Assembly (NCBI RefSeq): GCF_000721705.1
Contig: NZ_JOJL01000006.1
Coordinates: 124,001-188,000, forward strand
From: Actinoplanes subtropicus
Lineage (GTDB): Bacteria > Actinomycetota > Actinomycetes > Mycobacteriales > Micromonosporaceae
Direction of reading: 5' to 3'
Length of the DNA: 64,000 nucleotides
Numbering within the stretch: the stretch's first letter is position 1; each line of letters opens with the position of its first letter. Below the pieces are notes generated by a model. The model worked only from the letters and a program-made list of their open reading frames with translations, was not told the origin of the DNA and ran no database searches. The translations under genes were made by a program, and so were the position numbers. Below, piece by piece: positions 37,562-46,609 of the stretch.

Positions 37562-37611
37562 CCCACAACCTAGCGTCCTCCCGTCTTCGTACGACAACCC
37601 AGGAGAGACAG

Positions 37612-38394
37612 ATGAACCGCAAGCAGGTGGCACTGGTCAGCGGGGCCGGCCGCGGGATCGGGGCCGCGACCGCCCGCGAGTTGGGCCGGCTCGGCTATCA
37701 CGTGATCGTCAACTACCTGCGCGACGCCGGGTCCGCGCAACTGGTGGCCGAGCAGATCGACGCCGCGCAGGCGATGCAGGCCGATGTGACCGACGAGGCC
37801 CAGGTGCTCGCGCTGGTGGATCGGGTGATCGCCGAGCACGGCCGGATCGACGTTCTGGTCGCCAACGCCCACACCGCGACGCCACCTTTCGGCCCACTGG
37901 AGCAGGTGCCGTGGGCGGCATTCGCCGCCAAGATGAACGATGAGCTGGCCGGCGTCTACCACTTGACCGGACGGGTGCTGCCGGTCATGCGCCAACGGCG
38001 GTCCGGCCGAATCGTCTACGTCTCCGCCACCGCGGCCGAGCTGATCATCGGCAGCGCCGCCCAGTCCACCGCCAAGGCCGCCGTGAACGCCTTCACCCAG
38101 CAGATCGCCGGCGAAGTCATCCGGGACGGCATCACGGTCAACGCCGTCGCCCCCGGCGCGGTGGGCACCGACGCCACCGCCGAGGTGTTCACTGACGGCA
38201 TCCGGCGCCACTTCGGCGACCGGTCGGTGACCGGCGCGATGCTGCGGCCGGAAGACATTGCCCGCCCGATCGCCGCGCTCGTGGACGGCGCCTTCGCCGC
38301 GGTCACCGGCCAAGTGATCCGCGTCGACGGCGGATACCCGCTGCTGAGCCAGTTGCTCGATGGCTTGCCGGCCCAGTTCCGTACGGCAAGATGA
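37612..38394 (+). CDS. SDR-family oxidoreductase with altered active site
   Basis: This 260-residue Rossmann protein has the cofactor loop SGAGRGIG (about 10-17) and the C-terminal family sequence TGQVIRVDGGYPL. In the catalytic YxxxK motif Tyr is replaced by Gln: AAQSTAK (Gln151, Lys155). The preceding catalytic Ser (VSATAAE, about residue 140) and the Lys are retained. Ordinary carbonyl reduction may therefore be lost or altered. AGGAGA precedes ATG 37612. It is divergent from, and probably controlled by, the HxlR regulator. Confidence 0.87.
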   Translation: MNRKQVALVSGAGRGIGAATARELGRLGYHVIVNYLRDAGSAQLVAEQIDAAQAMQADVTDEAQVLALVDRVIAEHGRIDVLVANAHTATPPFGPLEQVPWAAFAAKMNDELAGVYHLTGRVLPVMRQRRSGRIVYVSATAAELIIGSAAQSTAKAAVNAFTQQIAGEVIRDGITVNAVAPGAVGTDATAEVFTDGIRRHFGDRSVTGAMLRPEDIARPIAALVDGAFAAVTGQVIRVDGGYPLLSQLLDGLPAQFRTAR

Positions 38395-38502
38395 GCTCAC
38401 CCATCCGGCCCTGTGCGTGATGGGGCGGCAGCTCGCCCCGGCTCACCCGGCGCCGCAACAACCGCTCGGCCGTGTCGAGGCCGGCGTCCTTGCCGAAGGT
38501 CT

Positions 38503-39822
38503 CTACGCCGCGGCGCGGTCCGGGACGGCGAACGACGTCGGCTGGCCCGTCGCCTCCAGCACAGACATCCACAGGTCGCCCCCGGGGTCGACCTGGTTCC
38601 TGGAGGCTACGGTCAGCGGTATCGGCACGTGCACGAACCGGTTCCGCCAGCTGCCGACCACCATCTCGGTGCGGCCGGCCATCGCCGCGTGCACGGCCGC
38701 TTGGGCGAGACGCAGGCAATACACGCTGTCGTACGGGTTGGCGGGGACGCTGCGGATCACGTAGCTCGGGTCGATGTACTTGAGGTTGATCTCCTGTCCG
38801 GCCGTCGCGAAGTCGGACAGGACCCGGCCGCGCAGGTAGATGCCGAAGTCGCCGAGGAGCCGGTTGCCCGAGGCGTCCGCGCCGTCCGCCGCCAGGTACT
38901 CCTGGCCGGCGCCCTCGGCGACCACCACGAGCGCGTGCCCGCGTTCGCGTACGCGCTGCCGCAGGTGGGGCAGGAACCCGCCCAGATCGACCGGCACCTC
39001 GGGGATCAGCACGTAGTCGGCGTCGTTGGTGGCCAGCGCCGCGTAGCAGGCGATGAAGCCCGAGTGCCGGCCCATCAGCTGCACCAGGCCGACGCCGCCG
39101 GGCTGGGCCATGGCCTCGGTGTGCGCGGCTCGGATCGACTCGGTCGCCTTGCCGAACGCGGTCTGGAACCCGAAGCTGTGCCCGATCCACGGGATGTCGT
39201 TGTCGATCGTCTTCGGCACGCCGACCACCGCGATCCGCCGGTCGCGGGCGGTGATCTCCTGGGCGATCCGCTGGGCTCCGCGCATCGAGCCGTCGCCACC
39301 GATCACGAACAGGATGTTCACGCCGAGGTGGTCGAGGCAGTCGACGATCTCGACCGGATCCTGGTTGCCGCGCGAGGTGCCGAGGATGGTCCCGCCCTGC
39401 TCGTTGACGTGTTGCACCCCGGCCGGCGTCAGGTCGATCACGTCGTGCCCGTGCCGGGCGACCAGCCCGCGGTAGCCGTTGCGGAACCCGACGATACGCG
39501 ACACGCCATAGTGCGAGGTCAGCTCCAGGACCAGCCCGCGGATCACGTCGTTGAGTCCCGGGCACAGCCCGCCGCAGGTCACGATGCCCACCCGGATCTT
39601 CGCCGGGTCGAAGAAGATACGGCGCCGCGGACCGCTGGGCTCGAACGACGGCGGCTTGCCGATCCGCTCGCCCACCATGGCCAGGGTGTCGTCGAACAGC
39701 ACGCGATCCGCCTCGTCGACGTAGTGCTCGGTGGTGCCACGCCGGTCGAGCAAACCTTGCAACGGTGAGTCGATCCGGCCCTCGCCGAGGGTCCGCACCA
39801 GCAGATCCGCCGCCTCCACCAT
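38503..39822 (-). CDS. pfkA: ATP-dependent 6-phosphofructokinase (group III, plant-like)
   Basis: This 439-residue enzyme phosphorylates fructose-6-phosphate in glycolysis. Motifs are GIVTCGGLCPGLNDVIRGL, GGDGSMRGAQ, VPKTIDNDI and LMGRHSGFIA. Gly in GGDGS together with Lys in PKTIDND is the pattern of ATP-using group III enzymes; pyrophosphate enzymes have GGDDS. ATG 39822 is preferred because sequence further upstream has no homology. TAGTCT (39831-39836) ends 8 nt before it, suggesting a leaderless mRNA. It is divergent from the ligase operon. Confidence 0.92.
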   Translation of the reverse strand: MVEAADLLVRTLGEGRIDSPLQGLLDRRGTTEHYVDEADRVLFDDTLAMVGERIGKPPSFEPSGPRRRIFFDPAKIRVGIVTCGGLCPGLNDVIRGLVLELTSHYGVSRIVGFRNGYRGLVARHGHDVIDLTPAGVQHVNEQGGTILGTSRGNQDPVEIVDCLDHLGVNILFVIGGDGSMRGAQRIAQEITARDRRIAVVGVPKTIDNDIPWIGHSFGFQTAFGKATESIRAAHTEAMAQPGGVGLVQLMGRHSGFIACYAALATNDADYVLIPEVPVDLGGFLPHLRQRVRERGHALVVVAEGAGQEYLAADGADASGNRLLGDFGIYLRGRVLSDFATAGQEINLKYIDPSYVIRSVPANPYDSVYCLRLAQAAVHAAMAGRTEMVVGSWRNRFVHVPIPLTVASRNQVDPGGDLWMSVLEATGQPTSFAVPDRAAA

Positions 39823-39943
39823 GGTCGGAAAGACTAGGCGGCGAACGTTTCCGGTTGATGCCGCGGCGGGACGTCGCCCGGTATGGCACAGGCGCGAAAC
39901 AGGCACGTCACACATCCGGTACAAGCGATGGCGAGGGTAGGGC

Positions 39944-42529
39944 ATGACGGAGTCTCTCCCCGTGACGGCGTACGAAGCCGTTCAGGACGCGGATCTCACC
40001 CTCGGCGTCGAGGAGGAGCTGCACGTCGTCGATCTGGTCACCCGGGAGCTGGTGCCGAGGGCGCCCGAGATCCTGGCCCGCCTCGACACCGACGGCTACT
40101 CCGCCGAGCTGCACCGCTCGGTGGTCGAGACCAACACCCCGGTGGCCGGGACCCTGGACGGCTTGCGGAACGGAATCGTCGGCCTACGGCGTGGGGCGAT
40201 CAGGGAGGCCGAGACAAAAGGGCTGGGCCTGGTCGCGGCCGGCACCGTCCCGCTGGTCGACCTGGAGTCACTGCCCGTGACCCCCACCTCGCGCTACCGG
40301 CGAATGCTCGACGACTACCAGCTGCTCGCCCGGGAGCAGCTGATCTGCGGCGCTCAGGTGCACGTGGGCGTGCCGGACCGGGACGAGGCGGTCGCGGTCG
40401 CCCAGCGGGTCGCGCCGGCGCTGCCCGTGTTGCTCGCGCTCTCGGCGAGCTCGCCCTACTGGATGGGCGAGGACTCCGGCTACGCGAGCGTCCGGTCGCT
40501 GGTCTGGATGCGCTGGCCGACCGCCGGCGACCCGGGTGTGCTGCGCTCGGCGGACGAGCACGACGAGTTGGTCGCCGACCTGATCACCTCCGGCACGATC
40601 AGCGACCCGAAGATGGTCTACTTCGACGTTCGCCCGTCGGCGCACCTGCCCACGGTCGAGCTGCGGGTCACCGATTCGAGCCCGGATGTGGACACGGTGG
40701 TGCTTCTGGCCGGGCTGTTCCGGGCGCTGGTGCTGCGGGCGCGGCAGGAGCATCGGGCCGGCCCGCCGGTGCGGCATGTGCGTCCGCCGCTGCATCGAGC
40801 GGCGATGTGGCGGGCCGCGCGGTCCGGCCTCGAGGGCGACCTGCTGGACCTGCCGCGCTCGCCGGCGCCGGTCCCGGCCAGGGTGGCGGTGCAGCGCCTG
40901 GTCGGCGAGCTCCGGTCGCAGCTGGAGGAGCTGGGTGACTGGGAGCAGGTCTTCGACCTGTCGGTTCGCGCGCTGAACCGGGGCAGCTCGGCCGCCCGCC
41001 AACGCCGGGCGCTGGCCCGGCGCGGCCGAATCGCCGACGTGGTGGACCTGGTCGTGGAGGACACGCGTGGCGGATCGAACGGGATCGGCTGGGCGGGGCG
41101 GAGCGGTACCGGTGCGGCGGCCCTTTTCCCGTACGCCGGAAGCGGCGACGAGGCTTTCGCCGGTGGTGACGTCGTCCCCGCGTACGCCGGAATTGTTCAG
41201 GTCCTGAGCCGGCTCGGTTCGGCCGGCCTCCGCCGCCGCGAGGACGCCCGGGACGATGAGCAGCGATCGAGGGGCATCACGTTCAGCGTGGCCGGTGAGG
41301 CGGCGACCCGGCTGTTCCCCTTCGATCTCGTGCCGCGGATCGTGCCGGCCGAGGACTGGCGGCGGCTGAGCGCGGGGCTGGTGCAGCGGGTCCGGGCGCT
41401 CGATCGGTTCGTGAGCGACGTGTACGGCCAGCGGGCCGTGGTCCGCGACGGCGTGATGCCCGGCTGGGTGATCGACCGGTCGCCGGAGCTGCGGCCCAGC
41501 GGCGCCCTGGTCGGCCACGACGGCGTGCGTGCCCAGGTGGCCGGGGTGGACCTGGTGCGCGACGTCGGTGGGAACTGGTGCGTGCTGGAGGACAACCTGC
41601 GGGTGCCGTCCGGGATCGGGTACGCGATGCAGAACCGTCGCCTGACCACGAGCGTGCTGCCCGAGCTGCCGGTGCCCGAGGGACTGCTCTCGGTCGAGCC
41701 GACCCCGGCGTTGCTGCTGCGGGTGCTGCGCGAGGCGGCCCGCCCGGCGGCCGGCGACGATCCGCGGGTGGTGGTGCTGAGCGAGGGGCCGGACGACGCG
41801 GCCTGGTTCGAGCACCGGATTCTGGCCGAGGAGATGGGCGTGCCGGTGGTGCGCTCGACCGAGCTGTTCGTCGAGGACACCCGCGTCTACCGGATGCGGG
41901 ACGGCAAGCGTCACCGGGTCGACGTGATCTATCTGCGGATGGGGGAGGACAGCCTCGTGCACTCGCCGGGCGCGGACGGGATGCCACTGGGTCCGAGCCT
42001 GGTGGCCGCGCTGCATGCGGACACCGTGACCCTGGCCAACGCCTTGGGGAACGGGATCGGCGATGACAAGGCCGTGTACGCCTACGTGCCCCGGCTCATC
42101 GAGTACTACCTGGGCGAGAAGCCGCTGCTGGCGGACGTCCCGACGTATCTTTGCGGGATCCCGGCCCAGGCCGGGGAGGTTCTCGGCAGGCTGGACGAGC
42201 TGGTCTGCAAGCCGGTCGACGGGTACGGCGGGGACCGCATCGTGATCGGCCCGCACGCGTCGCGGGAGGAGCTCGCGGCGCTGCGCCGGCAGATCCTCGC
42301 GGCGCCGCACCGGTGGGTGGCGCAGGAGGTGGTGCGACTCTCCACACATCCCGTCTTCGACGGGCATCGGCTCACGCCCCGCCATGTGGACCTGCGCGCC
42401 TTCGTCTTCACCGGCGCCTCGTCGCCGGTGGTCGCGCCGGCCGCGCTGACCCGGGTCGCCCCGGCCGGGAGCATGATCGTCAACTCTTCACGGGGCGGCG
42501 GATCCAAGGACACCTGGTTGCTGTCTTGA
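39944..42529 (+). CDS. GCS2-type carboxylate-amine ligase fused to circularly permuted ATP-grasp
   Basis: This 861-residue protein has two ligase modules. Residues 1-375 are a YbdK/GCS2 glutamate-ligase-like domain: LGVEEELHVVD near 22, CGAQVHVGVPDRDEA near 130 and TVELRVTD near 236. Residues about 400-861 are a circularly permuted type-2 ATP-grasp: VLEDNLRVPSGIGYAMQNRR, GPDDAAWFEHRILAEEMGVP, NALGNGIGDDKAVYAY and LVCKPVDGYGGDRIVIG. Both should activate carboxylates with ATP and join them to amines, so two successive peptide-type bonds can be proposed. It is first in an operon with an amidotransferase (9-bp gap) and an S9 peptidase. The product is unknown; a glutamate/glutamine-based dipeptide is my inference. 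Confidence 0.88.
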   Translation: MTESLPVTAYEAVQDADLTLGVEEELHVVDLVTRELVPRAPEILARLDTDGYSAELHRSVVETNTPVAGTLDGLRNGIVGLRRGAIREAETKGLGLVAAGTVPLVDLESLPVTPTSRYRRMLDDYQLLAREQLICGAQVHVGVPDRDEAVAVAQRVAPALPVLLALSASSPYWMGEDSGYASVRSLVWMRWPTAGDPGVLRSADEHDELVADLITSGTISDPKMVYFDVRPSAHLPTVELRVTDSSPDVDTVVLLAGLFRALVLRARQEHRAGPPVRHVRPPLHRAAMWRAARSGLEGDLLDLPRSPAPVPARVAVQRLVGELRSQLEELGDWEQVFDLSVRALNRGSSAARQRRALARRGRIADVVDLVVEDTRGGSNGIGWAGRSGTGAAALFPYAGSGDEAFAGGDVVPAYAGIVQVLSRLGSAGLRRREDARDDEQRSRGITFSVAGEAATRLFPFDLVPRIVPAEDWRRLSAGLVQRVRALDRFVSDVYGQRAVVRDGVMPGWVIDRSPELRPSGALVGHDGVRAQVAGVDLVRDVGGNWCVLEDNLRVPSGIGYAMQNRRLTTSVLPELPVPEGLLSVEPTPALLLRVLREAARPAAGDDPRVVVLSEGPDDAAWFEHRILAEEMGVPVVRSTELFVEDTRVYRMRDGKRHRVDVIYLRMGEDSLVHSPGADGMPLGPSLVAALHADTVTLANALGNGIGDDKAVYAYVPRLIEYYLGEKPLLADVPTYLCGIPAQAGEVLGRLDELVCKPVDGYGGDRIVIGPHASREELAALRRQILAAPHRWVAQEVVRLSTHPVFDGHRLTPRHVDLRAFVFTGASSPVVAPAALTRVAPAGSMIVNSSRGGGSKDTWLLS

Positions 42530-42538
42530 GGAGGATGC

Positions 42539-44305
42539 ATGTGCGGACTCGCCGGTGAGCTCCGGTTCGACGGCCGTCCGGCGGACGCCGATGCGGTCCG
42601 GCGGATGCTGCCGGCCCTGGCGTCGCGCGGGCCGGACGGCGAGGGCTTCTTCGAGCGCGGGCCGGTAGCGTTCGGTCACCGCCGACTGAAGATCATTGAC
42701 CTCTCCGACGCGGGTGGGCAGCCGATGACCGATGCCTCGCTGGGGCTCACTGTGGTCTTCAACGGCTGCATCTACAACTACCGAGAGCTTCGAGAAGAGC
42801 TTTTGGCGTACGGGTACAGCTTCGTCTCCACGTCGGACACGGAGGTGATCCTGAAGGCGTACCACCGGTGGGGTTCCTCGTGCGTGCAGCGGTTCCTCGG
42901 GATGTTCGCCTTCGCGATCCTGTCGCACGAGTCGGGCGAGGTCGTCCTGGCGCGGGACCGGCTCGGGATCAAGCCGCTGTACCTGGCCGGGGCACCCGGG
43001 CGGCTGCGGTTCGCCTCGACGCTGCCGGCGCTGCTCGCGGCCGGGGACGTGGACACCTCGATCGACAAGGTCGCGTTGCAGCACTACATGACGTTCCACT
43101 CGGTGGTCCCCGCGCCGCGGACGATCCTTTCCGGCGTACGGAAGCTGCCGCCCGCGACGATTCGAACGATCCGCGCCGACGGCAGCTACCGGGACGAGCT
43201 CTATTGGGCGGCCTCCTTCACCCGGCACATCGACGCAGCCGACTGGCCCGAGCTGATCCACGAGCGGCTGCGGATCGCGGTCGAGCGGCGGATGGTCGCC
43301 GACGTGCCGGTCGGGGTGCTGCTCTCCGGGGGGATCGACTCGAGCTACATCGTGGCGCTGCTCGCTGGGCAGGGGCAGCGCGGGCTGACCACGTTCAGCA
43401 TCGGGTTCGAGGCGGCCGGTGGGGAGAGCGGCGACGAGTTCGCCTACTCCGACCTGGTCGCCAAGCAGTTCGGCACCGACCACCACCAGATCCGGATCGG
43501 GCGGGACCGGTTCCTGCCGGCCGTCGACCGGACCGTCGCGGCGATGAGCGAGCCGATGGTCAGCCACGACTGCATCGCCTTCAACCTGCTCAGCGAGGAC
43601 GTGTCGAAGCAGGTCAAGGTCGTCCAGTCGGGGCAGGGGGCGGACGAGATCCTGGCCGGTTACAGCTGGTACCCGCCGCTGGCCGGGGTGCCGCGCGGGC
43701 GCGCGGTCGACGCGTACGCGCGGGAGTTCTTCGATCGTCCGTACCAGGAGTTGGCCCGGCAGCTGGCCCCGGAGTGGCTGGTTGCCGATGACGTGAGCCG
43801 CGACTTCGTGGCGGCCAGCTTCGGCCGGCCGGGCGCGGACACCGCAGTCGACGCGGCGCTGCGGATCGACTCCGAGGTGATGCTGGTCGACGACCCGGTG
43901 AAGCGGGTGGACAACATGACCATGGCGTACGGCCTGGAGGCGCGGGTGCCGTTCCTCGACCACGAGTTCGTCGAGCTGGCCGCGGCCTGCCCGCCCGAGC
44001 TCAAGCTGGCGCACGGCGGCAAGGGGGTCCTCAAGGAAGCGGCCCGCGGGGTGGTTCCCGACGAGGTGATCGACCGGACCAAGGGGTACTTCCCGGTTCC
44101 GGGCATCCGGCATCTCCAGGGGCCGATGCTCGACCGGGTCCGCGACGCGCTGCTGTCGCCGGCGGCCCGGGCGCGCGGATTGTTCCGGCCGGAGTACGTC
44201 GCGCGATTGCTGGCCGATCCGAACACCCCGCGTACGACACTGGGCGCGAACCAGTTGTGGCAGCTCGCCCTGCTGGAGATGTGGCTGCAGGACAAGCGGA
44301 TCTGA
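42539..44305 (+). CDS. asnB: Asparagine-synthetase-like amidotransferase (NAGGN trio type)
   Basis: This 588-residue enzyme has an N-terminal glutaminase with the Ntn nucleophile Cys2 (MCGLAGELRF) and glutaminase landmarks SRGPDGEG and FNGCIYNYRELR. The synthetase domain has the pyrophosphatase loop SGGIDSS (Ser263). Its close kinship, by overall form, is to amidotransferases that amidate N-acetylglutaminylglutamine rather than to housekeeping AsnB. GGAGG stands 4 nt before ATG 42539, 9 bp after the ligase gene. It should convert a terminal carboxylate of the ligase product to an amide with glutamine as nitrogen donor; that substrate is inferred. Confidence 0.9.
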   Translation: MCGLAGELRFDGRPADADAVRRMLPALASRGPDGEGFFERGPVAFGHRRLKIIDLSDAGGQPMTDASLGLTVVFNGCIYNYRELREELLAYGYSFVSTSDTEVILKAYHRWGSSCVQRFLGMFAFAILSHESGEVVLARDRLGIKPLYLAGAPGRLRFASTLPALLAAGDVDTSIDKVALQHYMTFHSVVPAPRTILSGVRKLPPATIRTIRADGSYRDELYWAASFTRHIDAADWPELIHERLRIAVERRMVADVPVGVLLSGGIDSSYIVALLAGQGQRGLTTFSIGFEAAGGESGDEFAYSDLVAKQFGTDHHQIRIGRDRFLPAVDRTVAAMSEPMVSHDCIAFNLLSEDVSKQVKVVQSGQGADEILAGYSWYPPLAGVPRGRAVDAYAREFFDRPYQELARQLAPEWLVADDVSRDFVAASFGRPGADTAVDAALRIDSEVMLVDDPVKRVDNMTMAYGLEARVPFLDHEFVELAAACPPELKLAHGGKGVLKEAARGVVPDEVIDRTKGYFPVPGIRHLQGPMLDRVRDALLSPAARARGLFRPEYVARLLADPNTPRTTLGANQLWQLALLEMWLQDKRI

Positions 44306-44317
44306 GGAGGACGCTTC

Positions 44318-46174
44318 ATGAGGGAACAGCTCGTGCGGCCGGTGGGCTGGAGCAGCGTCCGCCCACCCGACACCGGCCGGAGCTGGGGGCCGGCGCTCGC
44401 GCCGGACGGCAGCCACTGCGCCTACATCTCCGACCGTGGCGGACGGCCGCAGGCGTGGGTGCAACCGGTCGGCGGCGCGCGGGCGTTCCTGGTGGACACC
44501 GGAGAGTCGCCGGTCGCGGCGGTGCAGTGGTCGAGCAGCGGCGACTGGCTGGCCTGCCAGGTGGCGCCCGGTGGCGCGCCGCGACACGAGGTGTGGCTGG
44601 TGCGGCCGGACGGGTCGGGGCTGCGCCAGGTGGCCGGTTTCGGCGCGGACACCGCGGAGAACATGCGCTGGCTGCCGTGGCGGCCGCTGCTGGCGCTGAC
44701 CGAGAACTTGACCACCGCGATCCTGGTCGATCCGGAAACGGGCAGCCGCACGGTGGTGGCGACCGGCGGGCTCGTGTCCCTCCTGGACGTGTCGCCGGAC
44801 GGAAAGCGGGCACTTCTGCGGATCGGGCCACGCGGGGCGCGGCGGATCGTCGAGCGGGAGCTGGCCACGGCGGTGGACACCTTGGTCTGCCCAGGCGAAT
44901 TGGCGGTCTTCGGGCCGGACGGCACGACGGTGTACGCCCGGACGGAAGACGGCGACTTTCCGGCGCTGATCCGGTCTTCGCCGCCAAGCGTGGTCGCCGC
45001 CGGCGAGGCCGAGGTCGAGGGATTCACGCTTACCCCGGACGGGACGAAGGTCGCAGTGCTCTGGAACGTTCGCGGCGGCGAGTCCGAAGTCGAGATCCTC
45101 GGGGGCGAAGGCCGGCTGGAGCTTCCGGGCAGCGTCGTGACCGGGCTCAGCTGGAGCTTCGACGGCTCGGTGCTGGCCTTCACCGCCGAGGGTCCGGGGC
45201 AGCCCCCCGGGGTGTGGGTGCACTCGGCGTCGTTCGGGACCCAGGCGGTGTCGGCGACACCCGCGGCGGCCGGCGTCGTGCGGCCGAGTCTCGAGACCTT
45301 CACGGCGCACGATGAGCTGACGCTGACCGGGTGGCTCTATCGGCCGCGCGGCGCCGGGCCGCACCCGACCGTGATCTGGCTGCACGGCGGGCCGGAGGCG
45401 CAGCAGCGGCCCGGGCACGAGCCGTTGCTTCAGGCCCTGGCCGCGCAGGGGATCGCCGTCTTCGCTCCCAACGTGCGCGGCTCGGCCGGCCTCGGGCGTG
45501 GCTTCGTCAACGCCGACAACGGGCCGCTTCGCTACGGGGCGATCGAGGACGTACGCTCCTGCGTCCGCCATCTCCTCGACTCCGGCGTTGCCGAGGAGGC
45601 GCTTGTCGGGTGCATGGGACGGTCGTACGGCGGTTACCTCACGCTTGCCGCGCTCACCAGGTTCCCGGATCTCTTCGCGGTCGGCGTCGACGTTTGCGGA
45701 ATGTCGAGCTTCGAGACGTTCTACCGGCACACCGAGCCGTGGATCGCGGCGGCCGCCGTCCCCAAGTACGGCGACCCGGTGAGCGACGCTGAGCTGCTCG
45801 CCGACCTCTCCCCGATGAACCACCTCGACCGCCTCCGCGCGCCCCTGATGATCGTCCACGGCGAGAACGACACCAACGTCCCGGTGATCGAGGCCGAGCA
45901 GCTGGTCGCGGCCCTCACCGAGCGCGGCCACCCCCACCGCTACCTGCTCTTCCCCGGCGAGGGCCACGAGCTGCTGCACCGCGCGAACCGCGCCACCTAC
46001 CTGCGCGAGACGATCGACTGGCTCACCTCGCATTTGCGGCCCACCGGATCTCCGGCACCCACGCCAGTTGATCGTCGCCCGCATCGGCGCGGCGACAACG
46101 TCGGATCCGTCTCTCGACGGCCTGTCAGACCTGACGATGAGAATGGATGCCTGACCGCAGACCACGTAACGTGA
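44318..46174 (+). CDS. S9-family prolyl-oligopeptidase-like peptidase
   Basis: This 618-residue cytoplasmic protein has an N-terminal beta-propeller (about 20-320, repeats such as LAPDGSHCAYISD) and a C-terminal hydrolase. The nucleophile elbow is GRSYGG (Ser436), Asp lies in HGENDTNVP and His in GEGHELLH. It is third in the ligase operon, 12 bp after the amidotransferase, with GAGGACG before ATG 44318. It may turn over the peptide product or trim a precursor. After TSHLRP (about 46040) some 45 residues continue with poor codon bias, suggesting that the natural stop has been lost. Confidence 0.88.
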   Translation: MREQLVRPVGWSSVRPPDTGRSWGPALAPDGSHCAYISDRGGRPQAWVQPVGGARAFLVDTGESPVAAVQWSSSGDWLACQVAPGGAPRHEVWLVRPDGSGLRQVAGFGADTAENMRWLPWRPLLALTENLTTAILVDPETGSRTVVATGGLVSLLDVSPDGKRALLRIGPRGARRIVERELATAVDTLVCPGELAVFGPDGTTVYARTEDGDFPALIRSSPPSVVAAGEAEVEGFTLTPDGTKVAVLWNVRGGESEVEILGGEGRLELPGSVVTGLSWSFDGSVLAFTAEGPGQPPGVWVHSASFGTQAVSATPAAAGVVRPSLETFTAHDELTLTGWLYRPRGAGPHPTVIWLHGGPEAQQRPGHEPLLQALAAQGIAVFAPNVRGSAGLGRGFVNADNGPLRYGAIEDVRSCVRHLLDSGVAEEALVGCMGRSYGGYLTLAALTRFPDLFAVGVDVCGMSSFETFYRHTEPWIAAAAVPKYGDPVSDAELLADLSPMNHLDRLRAPLMIVHGENDTNVPVIEAEQLVAALTERGHPHRYLLFPGEGHELLHRANRATYLRETIDWLTSHLRPTGSPAPTPVDRRPHRRGDNVGSVSRRPVRPDDENGCLTADHVT

Positions 46175-46609
46175 CGGCGGTGGAAGGCTCCGCGCGTTGC
46201 CGGCGGCAGAAGAAGGACGCCAGCTCGAGCGGGCACGAATTTCGCTACCACCGTGTGGAGAGCAATGTGATCATGAGGTGATGGCTGGCCGGGCGAACGA
46301 ACAAGCAGGAATCCACGGGCCAGCCATTCGCGGGTAGGTGCATGGTCGCACGCGACGAAGGCGGTCATGCAGGCGTTGCGGTAGTCGCTGCGCAGGTCCG
46401 CCACGTCGTCGTCGGCCGCCCGGCTGTCCTGCGTGGGTCGATCCTGGCGAAGAGCTTCCACGGAGTCGTATACGAGGCTGACCTGTGACCAGTACCAGGC
46501 GCGTACGGCACAGACCTTCTTGTGCGCGGGCCCGTGCTCGACGACCCCGATCAAGAAACGCTGGACGGCGTGTCGCCCTACCGCCTGCGGGCGCGGCAAG
46601 CGGCGGCTG
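46175..46609. other. 435-bp stretch between converging units
   Basis: The left third (46175-46290) is atypical in base use and shows nothing clear. The right part carries a minus-strand coding-like segment (46290-46599) that begins 11 bp past the stop of the amino-sugar kinase gene. No terminator is obvious. Confidence 0.5.
46290..46599 (-). pseudogene. Coding-like remnant downstream of the kinase gene
   Basis: From TTG 46599 about 103 codons show good G/C third-position bias, with plausible protein sequence (RAWYWSQVSLVYDSVEALRQ, DYRNACMTAFVACDHAPTRE). Bias collapses near 46290, although the frame stays open to 45997 across the end of the S9 gene. I recognise no family. It may be the 5' part of a gene whose 3' end was lost or shifted. 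Co-transcription with the kinase is likely. Confidence 0.4.

Noticed and set aside
38395..38502. A minus-strand stretch reading LDTAERLLRRRVSRGEL, reminiscent of a SHOCT motif
   Set aside because: It covers only about 30 codons, has no start or ribosome binding site, and continues into the out-of-frame shadow of the phosphofructokinase gene.
42488..46165. A 1225-codon open frame on the minus strand opposite the ligase operon
   Set aside because: It is antisense to three genes with clear catalytic motifs; its translation shows no domain and reflects GC bias.
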